Assembly (NCBI GenBank): GCA_033064195.1
Contig: JARBJD010000497.1
Span: forward strand, 1 to 41,008
Direction of reading: 5' to 3'
Length of the DNA stretch: 41,008 nucleotides
Source: Blattamonas nauphoetae
Taxonomy: Eukaryota > Preaxostyla > Oxymonadida
This document shows positions 1-11,819 of the stretch, in pieces (the stretch's first letter is position 1; the number at the start of each line of letters is the position of its first letter). Position numbers and translations under genes: made by a program. The notes beneath the pieces were generated by a model. That model ran no database searches. It was not told the DNA's origin and saw only the letters and a list, made by a program, of their open reading frames with translations.

Positions 1-521
1 GTGAGCAAGCAATGGGTGTCTTCCTTCTATCTCGTCCACATTGCTCGCAATCGCAAAAGCATCGTGATTTCGAGTTGCTGATCCCAATACATGGATTGTG
101 GACTCCAACTGAGGGATGGCGAAAGACCGACAGCCAAGTCGCATCTGATCACTACTTCCTCCTCAGTCAATCCATCCTGTCGCAATTGACGAACATTGCT
201 TTCGATTGACTGGTGAAAGGGTGTTGAACTCAATTTGAACGAAAAACCGATCAATGATTGATGTACACATCCCACAAACGCTGTTGATGAGACTGATTAA
301 AGGGATGAAAGCAGTAATCGGCGACCCATGATGTCTGGATCACTTCTTCTGTCTTTGCTTTTGCGGTTCATGCACGCATCGTTCTTCCACGAATTGAAGC
401 CAATTTTCCTTTCTTCGTTCTCACACATTCTCTTCGTTGATGGATTATTCGTTCGTGTTGTTCGTTTTGATGGTTGTTTTATTTTCTTGATAACGATAGT
501 TTGATCTCAAATTCTGAAAGA
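1..521. other. Upstream flank of family copy A, no firm gene
   Basis: No reading frame here is convincing. Short frames on both strands (to 65 and 82 codons) overlap each other. The last ~45 bases before 522 resemble the sequence upstream of the two other family copies: a TGATAACGA-like motif, then TCTGAAAGA immediately before the ATG. This part is probably the 5' untranslated or promoter region of the copy that follows. Confidence 0.4.
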
Positions 522-1586
522 ATGACCGCAATTGACATGAAAACAGTCACCTTCTCAAATGCAATACGCTCTGATTTGTCCTCCTCTGATTTGCCATTTT
601 AGCAGATTGCTTTCCGTTCCAGAATTGAAGCGAAGATCGTCCCGATTCAATCTTCCAACAAGCAGTTGTCTTTCGATCTCTTGCTGCCACTCTGAAGATT
701 CATCCATCGCTTGATGTCTCTCTGGAAGCGAAGGCAGTGAATCTTCTCGAATCTGTGGTTCCAGAGAATACTGAATCAGCAGATTCTTTCTCCACAGCCT
801 TGGGAGAACGCGTGATGAATCTTTGACCAGCTTCGTACAGTGCATTGTGGTGCTCATTTATTCTGCCAATCAGGATATCACCACAGCAGCAATGAAGATA
901 CTCAATCATCTCCTGATCGGTTCCACCAAAACCCTCCTTGCCCTCGTCAAAGCGGATATGATCCCGCAACTCGTCATCACTCTCAATCCACTCTCTCTTC
1001 CATTTGACGAAGCAGTCGATATCCACACCTGTCTCATGTCAAACATCAAACCTTCTTTCTGGCTCTCAACTCCGAATGGTCTCGCACGACTCGAAATTAA
1101 AGATCACAATGGACAACAAGCTGTTCATGAGACAGTTCTGAAGCAAGTTCTCGCCCTTCGGAGATGTACATTTACCATTTGTGCGTAAACCGTTTTCGAT
1201 CATCGATGGGAGGCAATCCAGGTCTTTTCTGATACTCCTCGCCCATCTCGTCCGAATATGTCCGTATCATCAACCTTCAATGGATTGCATCTTGAATATG
1301 TCTGTCATTCTCACGATTCCAAGTTGTCTCACAATTTTCGAAGATGAAGAGTCAATCTGACGTTTTCTGTTTCACATGAACAGAGCCCAGTGGGAATGGG
1401 ACAGAAAAGGGAGAAGTGCAACAGATGTGGAAGACAGTGGATCGAATGTCGAGAATGGAGGGCCTCGAAGATGTGATTGAGGAAAAGCTGCACAGCGACC
1501 AAAGTCGAACATTCGGAAGCTATATTGTTTCCTACTCGATATTATGGAACAACCAGCTGGGCATGAACCTTCCAGAACAGGAATAG
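522..1586 (+). pseudogene. Armadillo-like family protein, decayed copy A
   Basis: This is one of three same-strand copies of a helical-repeat (armadillo-like) family in the window. It matches copy B from the start codon, through the VVFRSL block (about 680-700), the AVHETVLKQVL block (about 1111-1148) and the C-terminal WNNQLGMNLP block (about 1543-1575), to a TAG at 1584-1586. Its span of 1065 nt equals that of copy B without its insertion, but the frame is broken several times: stops and shifts near 600 and 805, and again between 1190 and 1500. The longest clean stretch is about 823-1188. Function is unknown; ARM-like helices suggest a protein-binding scaffold, which is inference from hydrophobic periodicity. 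This copy cannot make a full protein as read. Confidence 0.7.
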
Positions 1587-2277
1587 AAACAGACAGAAAC
1601 CAGTGTCCATTTCGGACAGTTTCTGGCTTCATTTTGACAACAAACACAGTTTGTGTGATGATTGTGAGGCAGAACGGAACATGGCTGAAGTGATGAAGAA
1701 GAAGAGACACAGCGAAGAACGAGAGGGAGCTTGTGGAAGGGAACACTCTAACTTCGACGACATCGACACATCGAACCGGCATGGCCACTGTTCTTGTCAT
1801 TTGGAGGAAATAGAACCCGGGCCATTTGGTGTTGTCGATTGTGGTGTGTGGGAGACAGTTGTGGAAAATAGGAAGGAAGGAGAGGAGAGAACGTGCGGGA
1901 GACGTCGAAGTGTTTGTGAGCAGGGAAAAGAGTTGTGGGGTGTTTGTGTGAGGGTTTCGTGGGGAGTGAGTGTGAAGAAGGAGGAGAAAGAAGAGAATTG
2001 AGAGTGGAGATGGGAGTTTTCCGACTGAATGTGCCGCGAAAGGCCGGAGAAGGGTGGGAGGGAGTGAGTGGGAGAGGGGTGCTGGTGGCGTTAACGTCGT
2101 CGATGGAGAGGGAGAGGGAAGAGAACAGGGAAGACACCTAAAGTGGATGGGAAGAAGAGAAAGAGATGGAGATGGAGATGGAGTGGAGAGGGAAGAGAAC
2201 AGGGAGACACACAAAGTGGGAGCGAAGAGGAGAAGGAAATGGAGAGGGAGGGACGACAGAATAAGGGACGCTGCAGA
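1587..2277. other. Purine-rich low-complexity tract
   Basis: The plus strand is dominated by GAGAGG, GGAGAAG and GATGGAGATGG runs, most strongly at 1850-2270. Long open frames occur on both strands only because such DNA has few stops; their peptides are runs of Ser/Pro or Glu/Arg and I do not call them genes. A similar CT-rich tract lies just outside the other end of the palindrome (about 24870-24945), so both palindrome boundaries abut the same kind of sequence. Confidence 0.55.
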
Positions 2278-2284
2278 TTCTCAA

Positions 2285-3499
2285 AGGCCTTCTTCGGTTT
2301 GAACTGTCCGGATTGGCGAAGGTGAAGGAAAGACGTGAAGAACGTGAAGAGGGAGCTGAGAGGGAGGAGGATCGAGAATTACACAGTCGAGTTGTGAGAA
2401 TGACTCAGTGAGTCCTGAGGAAGATGGAAGAGGAAAGAGAAGAAGAGAGGGTGGAGAAGGGAGGGAGGAGGATGCTGAGTGGTTCGCCATGTTGTTGGAG
2501 AAGAATGTGTTCGGGAGACTGATTGGAGAAGAGGAGCCAGATGAAGTGAAATCGCAGCAGCCAGCTAAGCCTGAACACGAGCAGCGACCGAAATCGGAGT
2601 CGCCAATTGAAACACGTCCACTCGTCGACGAGTCAATCACACATCCTCCGCTTTTCGACTTGCGTCTCATCTCCATCAACCAGCATTGCCTGACGGAGAA
2701 GGTGGCTGAGCCAGAGATTGAGATGGCTGCTGCTTGGGTGAGTGAGACTGTGTTCAAAACTGACAGTTCGAATGGCGCGGAACCAGCTGAGAACGAGAAG
2801 AGAGCGACAGTGTGGTCGGCGATCTGCTCAACCCGAACATTCGAAAGGCGGATCTTGGCTGTGGCTGAGTCGAGAGAGACGAGAGTGGCAGAAGGAGAAG
2901 AAGGGAGGAGAGCGTCGTCAGGGACACATTCCCACTTCCGCTCACTCTCATCCCTCCTGCTCTGATCTGCTGAATGTCACTCCGCCGTGCTTGATTGGAC
3001 GCAGCGACAACGTCAGCAGGTCTTGTCTGCTCTTCAGCAGAACCAACCCAACCTTCACATGTGATGCAATCGATGGGAGGGTGGACAGCTGCGATGGGGG
3101 GATCAAATGGAAGAGCGTCATTCCACCAGTAAACACCACCAGCATATCCTCGCCCATCGACACGCTTGCCCTCTCTCCAATCTCCCTCGTCTTCTCCAGC
3201 AGCCACTCCCGACTCTCCTTCCTTCTTTCACCAACCAGTACCAGTCCCACAGCACCGAAACAAGCTGCCACAATGCTCGCCTGTTGTGTGTGTTCTTCAT
3301 TCGGGTCAGCACATTCAGTTTCAGTGTTCGTGATCGAATCCACACACTCCCAAACGACATGCCGTCCGCCAACGCTTTTCTCGCTTTTAACATCTTTCTG
3401 TTCATCTTATTCATCTTTTGCTTGTTCATGTTGGCAGATTTCAAATAAATTATGAATCTCGTATTGCAACAAATGAAGAAAAGTGTCGTGAGAACTGAA
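2285..3499. other. Outer arm segment, coding strand unclear (left copy)
   Basis: This is the left-arm copy of 23633-24855. Long frames run on both strands. The most protein-like is the plus frame from about 2480 to 2900, rich in Glu/Lys with a WFAMLLEKNVFGRL segment (the right-arm equivalent is on the minus strand). The minus strand also has three overlapping open frames between 2948 and 3513. No family is recognised and no start could be chosen with confidence. Confidence 0.3.
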
Positions 3500-6400
3500 T
3501 TACGTCCTTCCATCAGGTTGTCTAAGCTGCCTAGCTAGTGGACTGAGTGTATTGTCTTCGTTTCCAACTTCGTCGTTGTTGTCCTCTTTATCTTCTTCGT
3601 ATTCATCATCAGGCTCATCAATGTCACTTGCAAATACAATTCTAACTTCGTCCGCTGTTTCTGTTTCAGCTGTTTCTGCTTCAGTTGGTTCTGGGGGAGG
3701 ATTCTGAAGGGCTTCCACCTCCAGACTCTCGTTTGGATCCACTCTCAGTTCCTCCATCATCACAAAACATTCTTTGAAGGCGTCACTGCTCGGAGTCCAT
3801 TGATGTCCTGTATCATCCCCAAGTTCCGTGATTGGCGTATTCATTCCAGAATGTTCATTGAACAAGAGGTCAGTGACTGACACGACTCCAATCTTATATG
3901 TCAGATAGTCTCGAGATCTCCTGTTCTGTGGAGTCAAGCTTTCAGCTATTTTGGTTGCTACAAACGTTCTGGTTCGTCTTTGGTATTCTGGTACGTGTTG
4001 TGGTTTGACAATCCAAATGAAGTACACTTCCACCTCTCTGTTTTCTGTCTTCTTCTTCTTGGGCGCCAGGCGGCTTGAATGCGCGTCATTCACTTCTGGC
4101 AGAGCTTTTGGATATTGACTCGCAAGCCGGCCCTTCAGTGATTGGATCAGCCGAAAGGAAACGTCTTTGTGCTTAGGATTCACTGTGATCTGGAACGTGA
4201 ATAATTTGATGTGATCATCTACAAGAAAGTAAATGAAGGAATCGATTCCTGGCCAAGCCTCGCTGTTTTTCGATTCACAGGGTCATAGAGTGATTCGTAG
4301 TAGAGGACATTGTGTTGAAAGGGTCCATGTACACTCAATTGCTCGGACCGCATGGGACAACGATCAATCACAGGAATCGGCAGTGGTATGTAGGCAAACC
4401 AGGTGAGGCAGGGAATACAGTGAACCGTGCATGAGAGCGAAGCAATTCCTGATTCACTGTGTGTTCCAAGAGAATGCCTCGCACTGCTCCTGGGAGTTTT
4501 TTGTTGTCGAAAAATTGGACGATGATTTCCTTTTGGAATCTCGACATCGCTGTCTTCAAACGTGAAGCAAACATGCTCACTGGATTACCTCCGAGGTGGG
4601 TGGCTGAAAGAGAACTGATCACGAGACTTGTATGTTCATCGAAGAGCTGAGCCCCATAGTATCCAAACACCATGCTCATTCGTCGGAAGGTGTTGTCCAA
4701 GTCGGCGCTGAGAGCTCGGGGACTCAGTCCAAACACTTCAATCACATTCAAAAAGACATAGCAGTCGTTGTCGTCTGGCGAAGACAAGTCCTCGTTCCAA
4801 GTATCTTGTGTCGAAGGAGGTGTGGAGCTTCCCTCGGGAGTGGAACCATCCATGGCTGAGACTGGCACAATTCGAACTGTGTCGGCTGATGGAGGATGGT
4901 CTTTGAGGCGAGGCAGAGCAGATGACTCAGATACATCGAGTATGCGAATGGTGTTTGTGTGGTCTGTTGAGGTGCTTCCTAGAGTTTGAGGGGTGACTGG
5001 GGGTTGAACATTTGCGTTGGCAGTAGCGGAGGGCGGCTGAGGTAGGGTTTGCTCTTGAGACCGAGCACCATCGTTGAGGGGTATTTCCTCTTCCTCCTCC
5101 TCAGATGCCTCACCTGACTCAACCTTAAGATACCCATGTGTCCCGAGTAGCGTGACCACCATTGGATGTAGCGCCACAATGAAGTGTGCGTTAACTGGCC
5201 GGATCCAATAGTCCCGGTGTGTAAGATCCAGTTTCTGCATCATCGTGTAGAATTCCACAGCTGTCCATAAAGGATATTCAGCCCACCATTCCGCTGTTTC
5301 ATGGTCAGGTTTTGACCTGTTTTCGTATTTTGTGGGTGATGCTGCATACACTGTGAACACGCCCTTGATGTCTGTCCCCGCAAACGGATCCACAGAATCC
5401 ACAATCCGGATCGTCGGGAAGCCACTCGTACACCAGTCTTCGTAAAGCGAGGTGATATGGAATTGAACTCTGATTGGGTTGTCGGGATCCGAACGATCAA
5501 CAAGAATCGTGAATATCGGTACATTTGGTAGAACATAGTAAATCGCCTGAAAATCATGGAAGACGAGAAGAACAAACCATTTTGGGTATCTGCTTCATCA
5601 GACGATTGATCAGATATAGCAGCATTTGAGACTTCCCTGTCCCCGGCTGCCCATCCACATAAATCGCCCGATAAGGCGTGTTTTCTCCCTTGAGACGGGA
5701 ACTGATAAGTTGGCGAAAAGGCGAATGGCACGCACGCGTGTGTAAATCCAATTTGGAGTTTCTTTCAATGATCTCCACAGCGCTTGATCTCTAGCGCGGA
5801 GCTCAGTTGTCTCTTTCGGGAAGTAGGACTGTCGGAGAGTTTCCAGATCCGCTTTCTTAAATGTCTTCAATTTATGAAATTTCTCAAAATGCGCGATCAC
5901 TCCAATCTGGAATTCTTCCCAGCAATCTCGGATCCACATTTCTTCGCGTCTGGAAGTTTGAATCAAGTGTCGACATCTGCATGATTCGGTCAGCTGGCTC
6001 CGTGTAAAACAGGTCATATAGACTCCTCATGAGATGCAATCGCTCCTTCCGCACTTCTGGACTATCTTTAGCGAGAGGGTGTGCTTTTGGATGAACTCGC
6101 TCGGAATCGCGATAACTTTATTGGTTCGAATTCGTCACCTATTTTGGCCAACAGCTTTTCAAATCGTTTATCGGCATCGATAATGAGTCGTATTCAAATC
6201 CAGAGTATCCAACCAGGTTAATCCACTGTTGATTTCGTGCAGCGCGTGGAGGTCCAGGGTTGCCTTCGTCGTTAGATTCACCAGGATCGTGGGATGGAGG
6301 CTTAGTACATGGAAATTGAATGGTAATGTACTTGTGGGAAGCGATGAGTTTGAGCCCGATTGCTTGGTACAAGTTGGAGATTGTGGAAGTAATTGGTAGG

Positions 6401-6571
6401 TCGATTGTTGGGGTTTTGGGGAGCCACCTTGGGAGGTGGAAAGGGAGCAACTGGAGCAATATCGACGCCTGCAACTAGTTGATAAGGAATCTCGAAAGGT
6501 TCTGGTTGAGTCATGAAAACCTCTGAACTGGAGAAATTGAAGCGCTTATTTGGGACTTCGATCTGGCTCAT
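3500..6571 (-). pseudogene. RHS/Crinkler-type NTPase-nuclease gene, broken left-arm copy
   Basis: This is the left-arm partner of the whole gene at 20551-23632, with the same start, the same P-loop segment and the same acidic C-terminal tail. It is broken, with about five interruptions. Divergence from the right copy is patchy. The first ~500 bp are nearly identical. The part around the P-loop is closer to the captured fragment at 9189-10113 than to the right copy. The 3' half differs by many substitutions, including changes in the low-complexity linker. This mosaic suggests gene conversion among at least three CRN sequences. It is treated here as a fossil. Confidence 0.8.
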
Positions 6572-6632
6572 ATTTCTGATTCATTCTCGTCATTTCGAGA
6601 CCCTCGGAAAGTGTTACTGTCCTCTCTGGGAG
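6572..6632. promoter_or_regulatory. Compact divergent intergenic region (left arm)
   Basis: Sixty-one bases separate the start of the CRN copy (minus strand) from the likely ATG of the ARM-repeat gene at 6633 (plus strand). The same layout is seen in the right arm. Promoter function is inferred from position only. Confidence 0.4.
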
Positions 6633-8781
6633 ATGCACCAACGATTCCTTGATATTGAGGATTCCGACCAACCTCGCTGGCGCTCTGATGCGGAAGTTGG
6701 TGAATGTGAGTGATGATCATCCTATTCGACTGAGATCATCTCGAAGAAACAGACTACACGGACAAAATGATCTCGACAGTCCAAGACAAAACATTTTTCA
6801 TCATCTCTTCGAACTTTCAACCTCATTAGAGAGGGAGGGTGACGCATCTCTTTTGTCAACGCTCTCATCCATTAGACGTATGAGCGAGAGTTCGAATGAT
6901 AATGAAGTCGTGACCCTGATCCTACAAGCGAACATAATTGACAAACTTCTTGGAATTGTTTCATCGAATGAAGATGGAGGAGTCTTGGTATTTTCTGTTT
7001 TGTTATCTCTCCAGATCGCAGTCTATTCCCTCCTCGCTCGTCTGAGTGTGCTGTTCGATTGTTGATTTTGTTCAGCGTCCGTGTCTGTTGCAGTTGTGTC
7101 AAAATAATGGTTCCTGCCTTTTGTCGAAGAGTCTGTCGTTTGTCTCGACAGTGAATGATAATCTTACCCTGCATGTTCGTATTTTTCTTTCTCCACATGA
7201 TTCTCGTTTTGTTTGAAGGTTCTTCATGTGTTGTATCGTTCAGCTGTCGCTGGGGATGACTTCTGTCGCTTTGAAGTGGGAAGTGATGTTACTGCTCATC
7301 TTCTGCGGTATCTGCTTGAATGCCAACCATTATCGGTTGGCCGAAATGAAAGGAGTTGCTGTGGCATATTGGAACTGGAGGAGAGCCGAAAACGGACGAT
7401 CGCAACGAGTCTGCTTCTCCTGACTGTACTGATCAAAGTGTCGTTTCCAGACGCCCTGAAAGAGACAATTGTGGCAGCATGTGTTCCATACTTTCTGAGC
7501 AGCGACAGCCATGTTCAACTGCTGGCACTGACATGTGCGCGCCATTTTGTTCCGTGCTCCAAAACGAGCATTTCTTGCAGTCCTCACTTCCAAACAACCA
7601 GATGGATCCCCGAGAATACGGCCTGGATTCCTGTTCTCCATTATCTTGTGGACTTGTTGAAAGAGATGCAAGTGGACTTCGAACAATACGTGAAAGTGCT
7701 CCACGTCTTCAGACGTGTATGTGCAGACATCAGAAACCAACTGATGCATCCAGAAGGAACGGGACAGCCAGAACTTTCGTGTCTAGAAACTGTTGAAGAC
7801 GACATTATGCTGGGATTTCAGAAGTGCTTGAAAACGATTGGGACGGTTCTGGTGATCTTCGGGGAGCTGATATTTTGTCGTCGGAAAACGAACAAGTGTG
7901 TGCTCTTTTCTTCACTCTGTTGGAGATTGTGATTGACACTGGGATTTATCCGCTGTTGGGGAAATGCTGGACTGGCTGATTGTCGTCACGCGTGAAGGCA
8001 CTCCTCCTGCACTAATGTCAGCGGAGGAAGATTATGAATATTTCCGAGCGGCAGTGGAGACCGAATCTGAGCTAGAGAAGCCCTTCCACTTGCTTTACCC
8101 TCTCAAAATCGCCTTCAGACAACACAACTTGCGGCCACTCCTTCCATATCGGAGCAGCATCCCAAATTTCGTTGTGGATGATGCAGTCGACGAAATACTG
8201 TCCATATATCATATTCTGGAGCTGAACAGGACGAAAGATTCTCTTCTCAATAATGTGCTATACTTACTTGGTAACGCGTTGGGTGGGACGCCTGCACTTG
8301 TTGAGGTTGTTCTGTCCTCACTATTTCCGGATGTATCTGCCACAGAGGCAACGAGGAAAGTGATTGACCGCCTCAAGCAATCCTGTTCCGCCTTCCGATG
8401 GATTCGCTGAAAGAGCTGATGCGATGTGTTTATTTGTTCGCTACCATGCCGCTGGAGCATCAATCCGTATTGGTTGAGTCAGGAATGCTGCTGCTTGCGT
8501 GGAACCACCGGTGGGATCTCGGCCCTGGAGGAACGAGATATCTGGTGCATTCGTTCATGGTGATTCTCAGACCAACCGCCGAATCATCGCACACAGTTGC
8601 CATGGCTCTTCAGGAACAGATTGAAAATGATTCGTTTGAAATGGAATTGGACCAGATGTGCCAGCACAGCTCTCCGAACATCAGGAAAAGCTACCAGCAT
8701 CTGCGAACGTTCCTGGAGACAATACCCAAACGGAGCCTGTGTGACATCCTGTCAATGTCTGACTACGGATCCTCCACCTGA
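6633..8781 (+). pseudogene. ARM-repeat protein, left-arm copy with indels
   Basis: This is the left-arm partner of 18331-20489, nearly identical in sequence. It differs by small indels, mostly in homopolymers: two bases missing after GAATGTGAG near 6710, shorter T and A runs in the intron region (7000-7120), A4 for A5 near 7562, C4 for C3 near 7607, G4 for G5 near 7960 and a lost C near 8371. It therefore cannot be read in one frame. However, near 7903 it has T4 where the right copy has T5, and there the left copy keeps the frame. See the right-arm entry for domains. Whether the indels are real decay or uncorrected read errors cannot be decided from the sequence. Confidence 0.75.
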
Positions 8782-8932
8782 ACTCCAACCATCTGGTGGA
8801 CAATTGGTTGTCACGTTATAGACTTATTATAATTGGAGAAACAACACCATTTCATTCATTACACAGTCGTAAAAGAAGGCATTTTGTGAAATAAATCTTC
8901 GGTACAGTCTGGAACAAAAATCAATCCCATGA
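8782..8932. other. 3' flank of ARM-repeat gene
   Basis: This short AT-rich stretch after the TGA of the ARM gene contains an AATAAA-like motif at about 8890 (GTGAAATAAATC), a plausible polyadenylation signal. No gene is seen. Confidence 0.3.
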
Positions 8933-10578
8933 TAAAGTTAAACCGGCTCGGGAGTGGATGCCAGCCATCTTATCTCCTGTTTTCTTACTTCCCACAGGAC
9001 TCGATTTGTTACGAAACTCGTAAATGTATGTTTACATGCTGCTTAGCCAGAAATATCGCCCCTCTTTTCTACGTGAACTCTACTTAACATTTCCATGACC
9101 TGGGTTGTGTTTTTGTTGTTTTTTTGACATTCCATCATTTCTATTCATCAATTTTAACAGTGATTGAAGAACACGATCATCTTCGTCCGTGTACCTCGTC
9201 TATATCCCCGTGAAACGAAATCAACAGTGGATTAACCTGGTTGGATACTCTGGATTTAAATACGACTCATTATCGATGCCGATAAACGATTTGAAAAGCT
9301 GTTGGCCAAAAATAGGTGACGAATTCGAACCAATTAGGGTTATCGCGATTCCGAGCGAGTTCATCCAAGAAGCACACCCTCTCGCTAAAGATAGTCCAGA
9401 AATGCTGAGGGAACGATTGCATCTCATGATGAGTCTATATGACTTGTTTTACACGGAGCGAGCTGGCCGAATCATGCAGATGTCGACACTTGATTCAAAA
9501 TTCCAGACGCGAAGAAATGTGTGGATCCGAGATTGCTGGGAAGAATTCCAGATTGGAGTGATCGCGCATTTTGAGAAATTTCATAAATTGAAGACATTTA
9601 CGGATGAGGTTCTGAGAACTCTCCAACAGCCCTGCTTCCCGAAAGAGACAACTCAGCTCCTCGATAGAGACCAAGCGCTGTGGAGATCATTGAAAGAAAC
9701 TCCAAATTGGATTTACCACACGCGTGCGTGCCATTCGCCTTTTCGCCAACTTATCAGTTCCCGTCTCAAGGGAGAAAACACGCCTTATCGGGCGATTTAT
9801 GTGGATGGGCAGCCGGGGACAGGGAAGTCTCAAATGTTGCTATATCTGATCCATCGTCTGATGAAGGTGGTGGATAAAGTAGTTTGTTTTTCTCGTCTTC
9901 CATGATTTTCAGGCGATTTACTATGTTCTCCCGGAGATTCCGATATTCACGATTCTTGTTGATCGTTTGGATCCCGACAACCCAATCAGTGTCCAATTCC
10001 ACATCTCCTCGAAACGAGAAGACTAGTCCGCGAAAGGCTTCCCGACGATCCGGATTGTGGATTCCTTCCAAATCTTCGACCTCTCTCATGAGACATATGA
10101 TGGGAGGTGTCACTTCCTCCTTCTCAATCGTCCATGTCCCTAACCCAACGAGATCTCATCAAACCACTTATAAGCGGCTTAATCAGTGCGCAACAAAGTG
10201 GTCTTTCTGCGATCCGCAACCACATTGCTTTGACTATCCGGCCCTATTCAGTCCCAATTCTCTTCATTGAAGACAACGCAGGTACCCTATTCTTCTGCGT
10301 GATCGGAAGACACAATCAGAAGTGGCATTCGAAACGAAAGACCAACCCAATTTAAGTCAGCGAACGAATTCAACAATTCCCGGAATCATCCGTCTTCGTC
10401 CGTTTTCCCAAGCCCTACAAGGATCTCGGATTTGGGATACACCAACTTTTACACACCAAGAGGTCAAAAAAATTGAAGCGCCTACCATCACTAGTTTCAG
10501 TCCATATCGAGTCCTGGAGGAAGTGAGAAAATAGGAGATAAGATGGCTGGCATCCCCTCCCGAGCCGGTTTAACTTTA
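8933..10578. mobile_element. TIR element carrying a captured CRN gene piece (left copy)
   Basis: The two ends form inverted repeats of about 70 bp with roughly five mismatches. The left end starts TAAAGTTAAACCGGCTCGGG and the right end (10508-10578) is its complement. The outermost TA may be a TA target duplication, leaving an element of 8935-10576. There is no transposase inside; the only recognisable content is a truncated, intron-containing part of a CRN-type gene in forward orientation. This is the arrangement of a Pack-type non-autonomous DNA transposon that has captured host exons. The superfamily is not identified. Confidence 0.7.
9189..10113 (+). pseudogene. Truncated CRN/RHS-type fragment inside TIR element (left)
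   Basis: The frame matches the whole CRN gene from about its residue 112 (RNQQWINLVGYSGF), through the P-loop GQPGTGKS and the same short intron, to the TIRIVDS segment, where similarity stops. The nuclease half and the first ~110 residues are absent. The nine residues before the homologous part derive from other sequence in the element. After 10113 there is no open frame of note up to the right TIR. This is a captured fragment and is unlikely to make an active enzyme. It is treated as a fossil. Confidence 0.75.
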
Positions 10579-10587
10579 CAGGGTTGA

Positions 10588-11575
10588 AACGAAGAACTGG
10601 GACTGAATTCTTCTCCATCAATTTAACCTTGTTTTCATTTTCCTTCAAATTCACTAGTGAAAGTGGTCCTTCTCCTTATTTTGATAAAACACCGAAAAAT
10701 CAAAAAAATCTCAAAATGAAGTGCGGGTGCTTGTGATCAATTGTGTGTTGTCCTATAGAGTGGTCCTACAGGGTGGCCCAGAAGTAGTCTAACCCTATGG
10801 GTCGATCACTTCTCGTCGAACAAATTCCGTTGACACCAATCGTCTTTCTCCTCATTACAATGCTTCTAAATTTAACTTCTTTTCATTTCACCACTGTTTC
10901 GTTGATCAACAATCCTTGTCAGCTCAAGAAAGGAGTGTTCAAAAAACGGAGTCAGTTCTGTTTCATGAGATCCATTGAGACTACAGTCGAGGAAGCACTT
11001 GTGAAATGAAAAGAAGGGAAATTTAGAAGCATAGGAATGAAGAGAAAGTCCATTGACGTCAATTGCACATGATCGAAGAAAAGTGATCGACCCATACGGT
11101 TAGACTACTTCTGGGCCACCCTGTATGTGACTCTCGTCCCAACAAACCTTGCTTCCATCATGCGTATGTTCCTCTTCTTCATTATTTCCGTTCTATCTGG
11201 CCTTTTCAGCACAAATGAATTTCTGCCTTTCAGATCCCACCATTGGGCAAATACAGGTATGGCTCGAAGAACTGGGACCGAATTTTTCTCCCTCAATATT
11301 GCATTATTTCATTTTTCCTTTAAATTCACCAGTGAAAGTGGTCATTCTCCTTATTTTGAAAAAACACCGAGATAAACTAAAATTCTCCAAAATGAAGTGC
11401 GGGTGTTTGCGATCAATTGTCCCTCGTCCTATCGAGTGATCCTCTGTGACTCTCGTCCAACAAACTTCGCCTCCATCATGTGTATGTTCCTCTTCTTCAT
11501 TATTTCCGTCCTATCTGCCCTTTCCAGCGCGAATGAGTTTTATGACTTCCTCCTCACTCAATTAGGCAAAGATGA
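10588..11575 (+). repeat. Two tandem ~320-bp units (left arm)
   Basis: Unit 1 starts at about 10588 (GAAGAACTGGGACTGAATTC) and unit 2 at about 11266 (GAAGAACTGGGACCGAATTT). Without the 355-bp insertion in unit 1 the spacing is about 320 bp. Both units contain the same short frame with a hydrophobic FLFFIISVLS core (70-80 codons) after a TTCCATCATG-like start, but no conserved full gene is evident. The right arm carries the same pair separated by a 669-bp insertion. Confidence 0.7.
10769..11123. mobile_element. 355-bp mariner-like MITE with TA duplication
   Basis: The element begins CAGGGTGGCCCAGAAGTAGT and ends with the complement. The inverted repeats extend inward with mismatches to about 130 bp per side, giving a fold-back structure. 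It is flanked by TA at 10767-10768 and 11124-11125. The right arm at the matching place (about 16343-16348) reads straight through with a single TA, a clean empty site. There is no coding capacity. TA targeting and the terminal sequence fit a Tc1/mariner-superfamily MITE. Whether the mariner in the spacer could mobilise it is unknown, because that copy shows no matching TIRs. Confidence 0.9.
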
Positions 11576-11730
11576 GCTATTGGACCCTGGAAATGGTATG
11601 ACATGCTAGTTTAAGTCTTTTAACCTTTCTCTTCGATTTAGATGGTTGTCGTACCTTTTTGTGTACTTTAAGAGGATGATCGCAATAAATTGTCCGGTCT
11701 AATCATACTGCTCCTTGATACGTGACAAAA
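11576..11730 (+). repeat. Inner end of left palindrome arm, repeat-end segment
   Basis: Bases 11572-11690 resemble the end of the 669-bp TIR element of the right arm (terminal ~110 bp, about three quarters identical by eye, including GGTATGACATGCTAGTT and the AGGATGATCGC block). An older relative of that element therefore appears to lie at the inner end of each arm. No gene is present. Confidence 0.5.
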
Positions 11731-11819
11731 ATCCGGACAGGGAGAATTAAATACAGATTTCTGGACTAGAACTGTCTCGATACCCTGACATGTGGTTCTG
11801 TTGAAGGTTCCTGAAGTTC

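Larger units (their letters stand above)
2278..11730 (+). repeat. Left arm of a 22.6-kb palindrome
   Basis: This segment is the reverse complement of 15073-24863. Paired positions sum to about 27112 across most of the arm (8781 with 18331, 10113 with 16999, 10654 with 16458), which shows collinearity. The outer end is in the GAAGGCCT sequence at about 2284 and the inner end is at GATACGTGAC near 11728. The inner two thirds are almost identical between arms apart from indels; the CRN gene near the outer end is clearly diverged in its 3' part. Arm lengths differ because of a private insertion in each arm (355 bp here, 669 bp on the right). Confidence 0.93.

Noticed and set aside
1372-2214. 280-codon minus-strand frame in the purine-rich tract
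   Set aside because: The peptide is almost entirely Ser, Pro, Leu and Thr, the antisense of GA repeats, with no motif; the first part overlaps the decayed 3' end of family copy A on the other strand.
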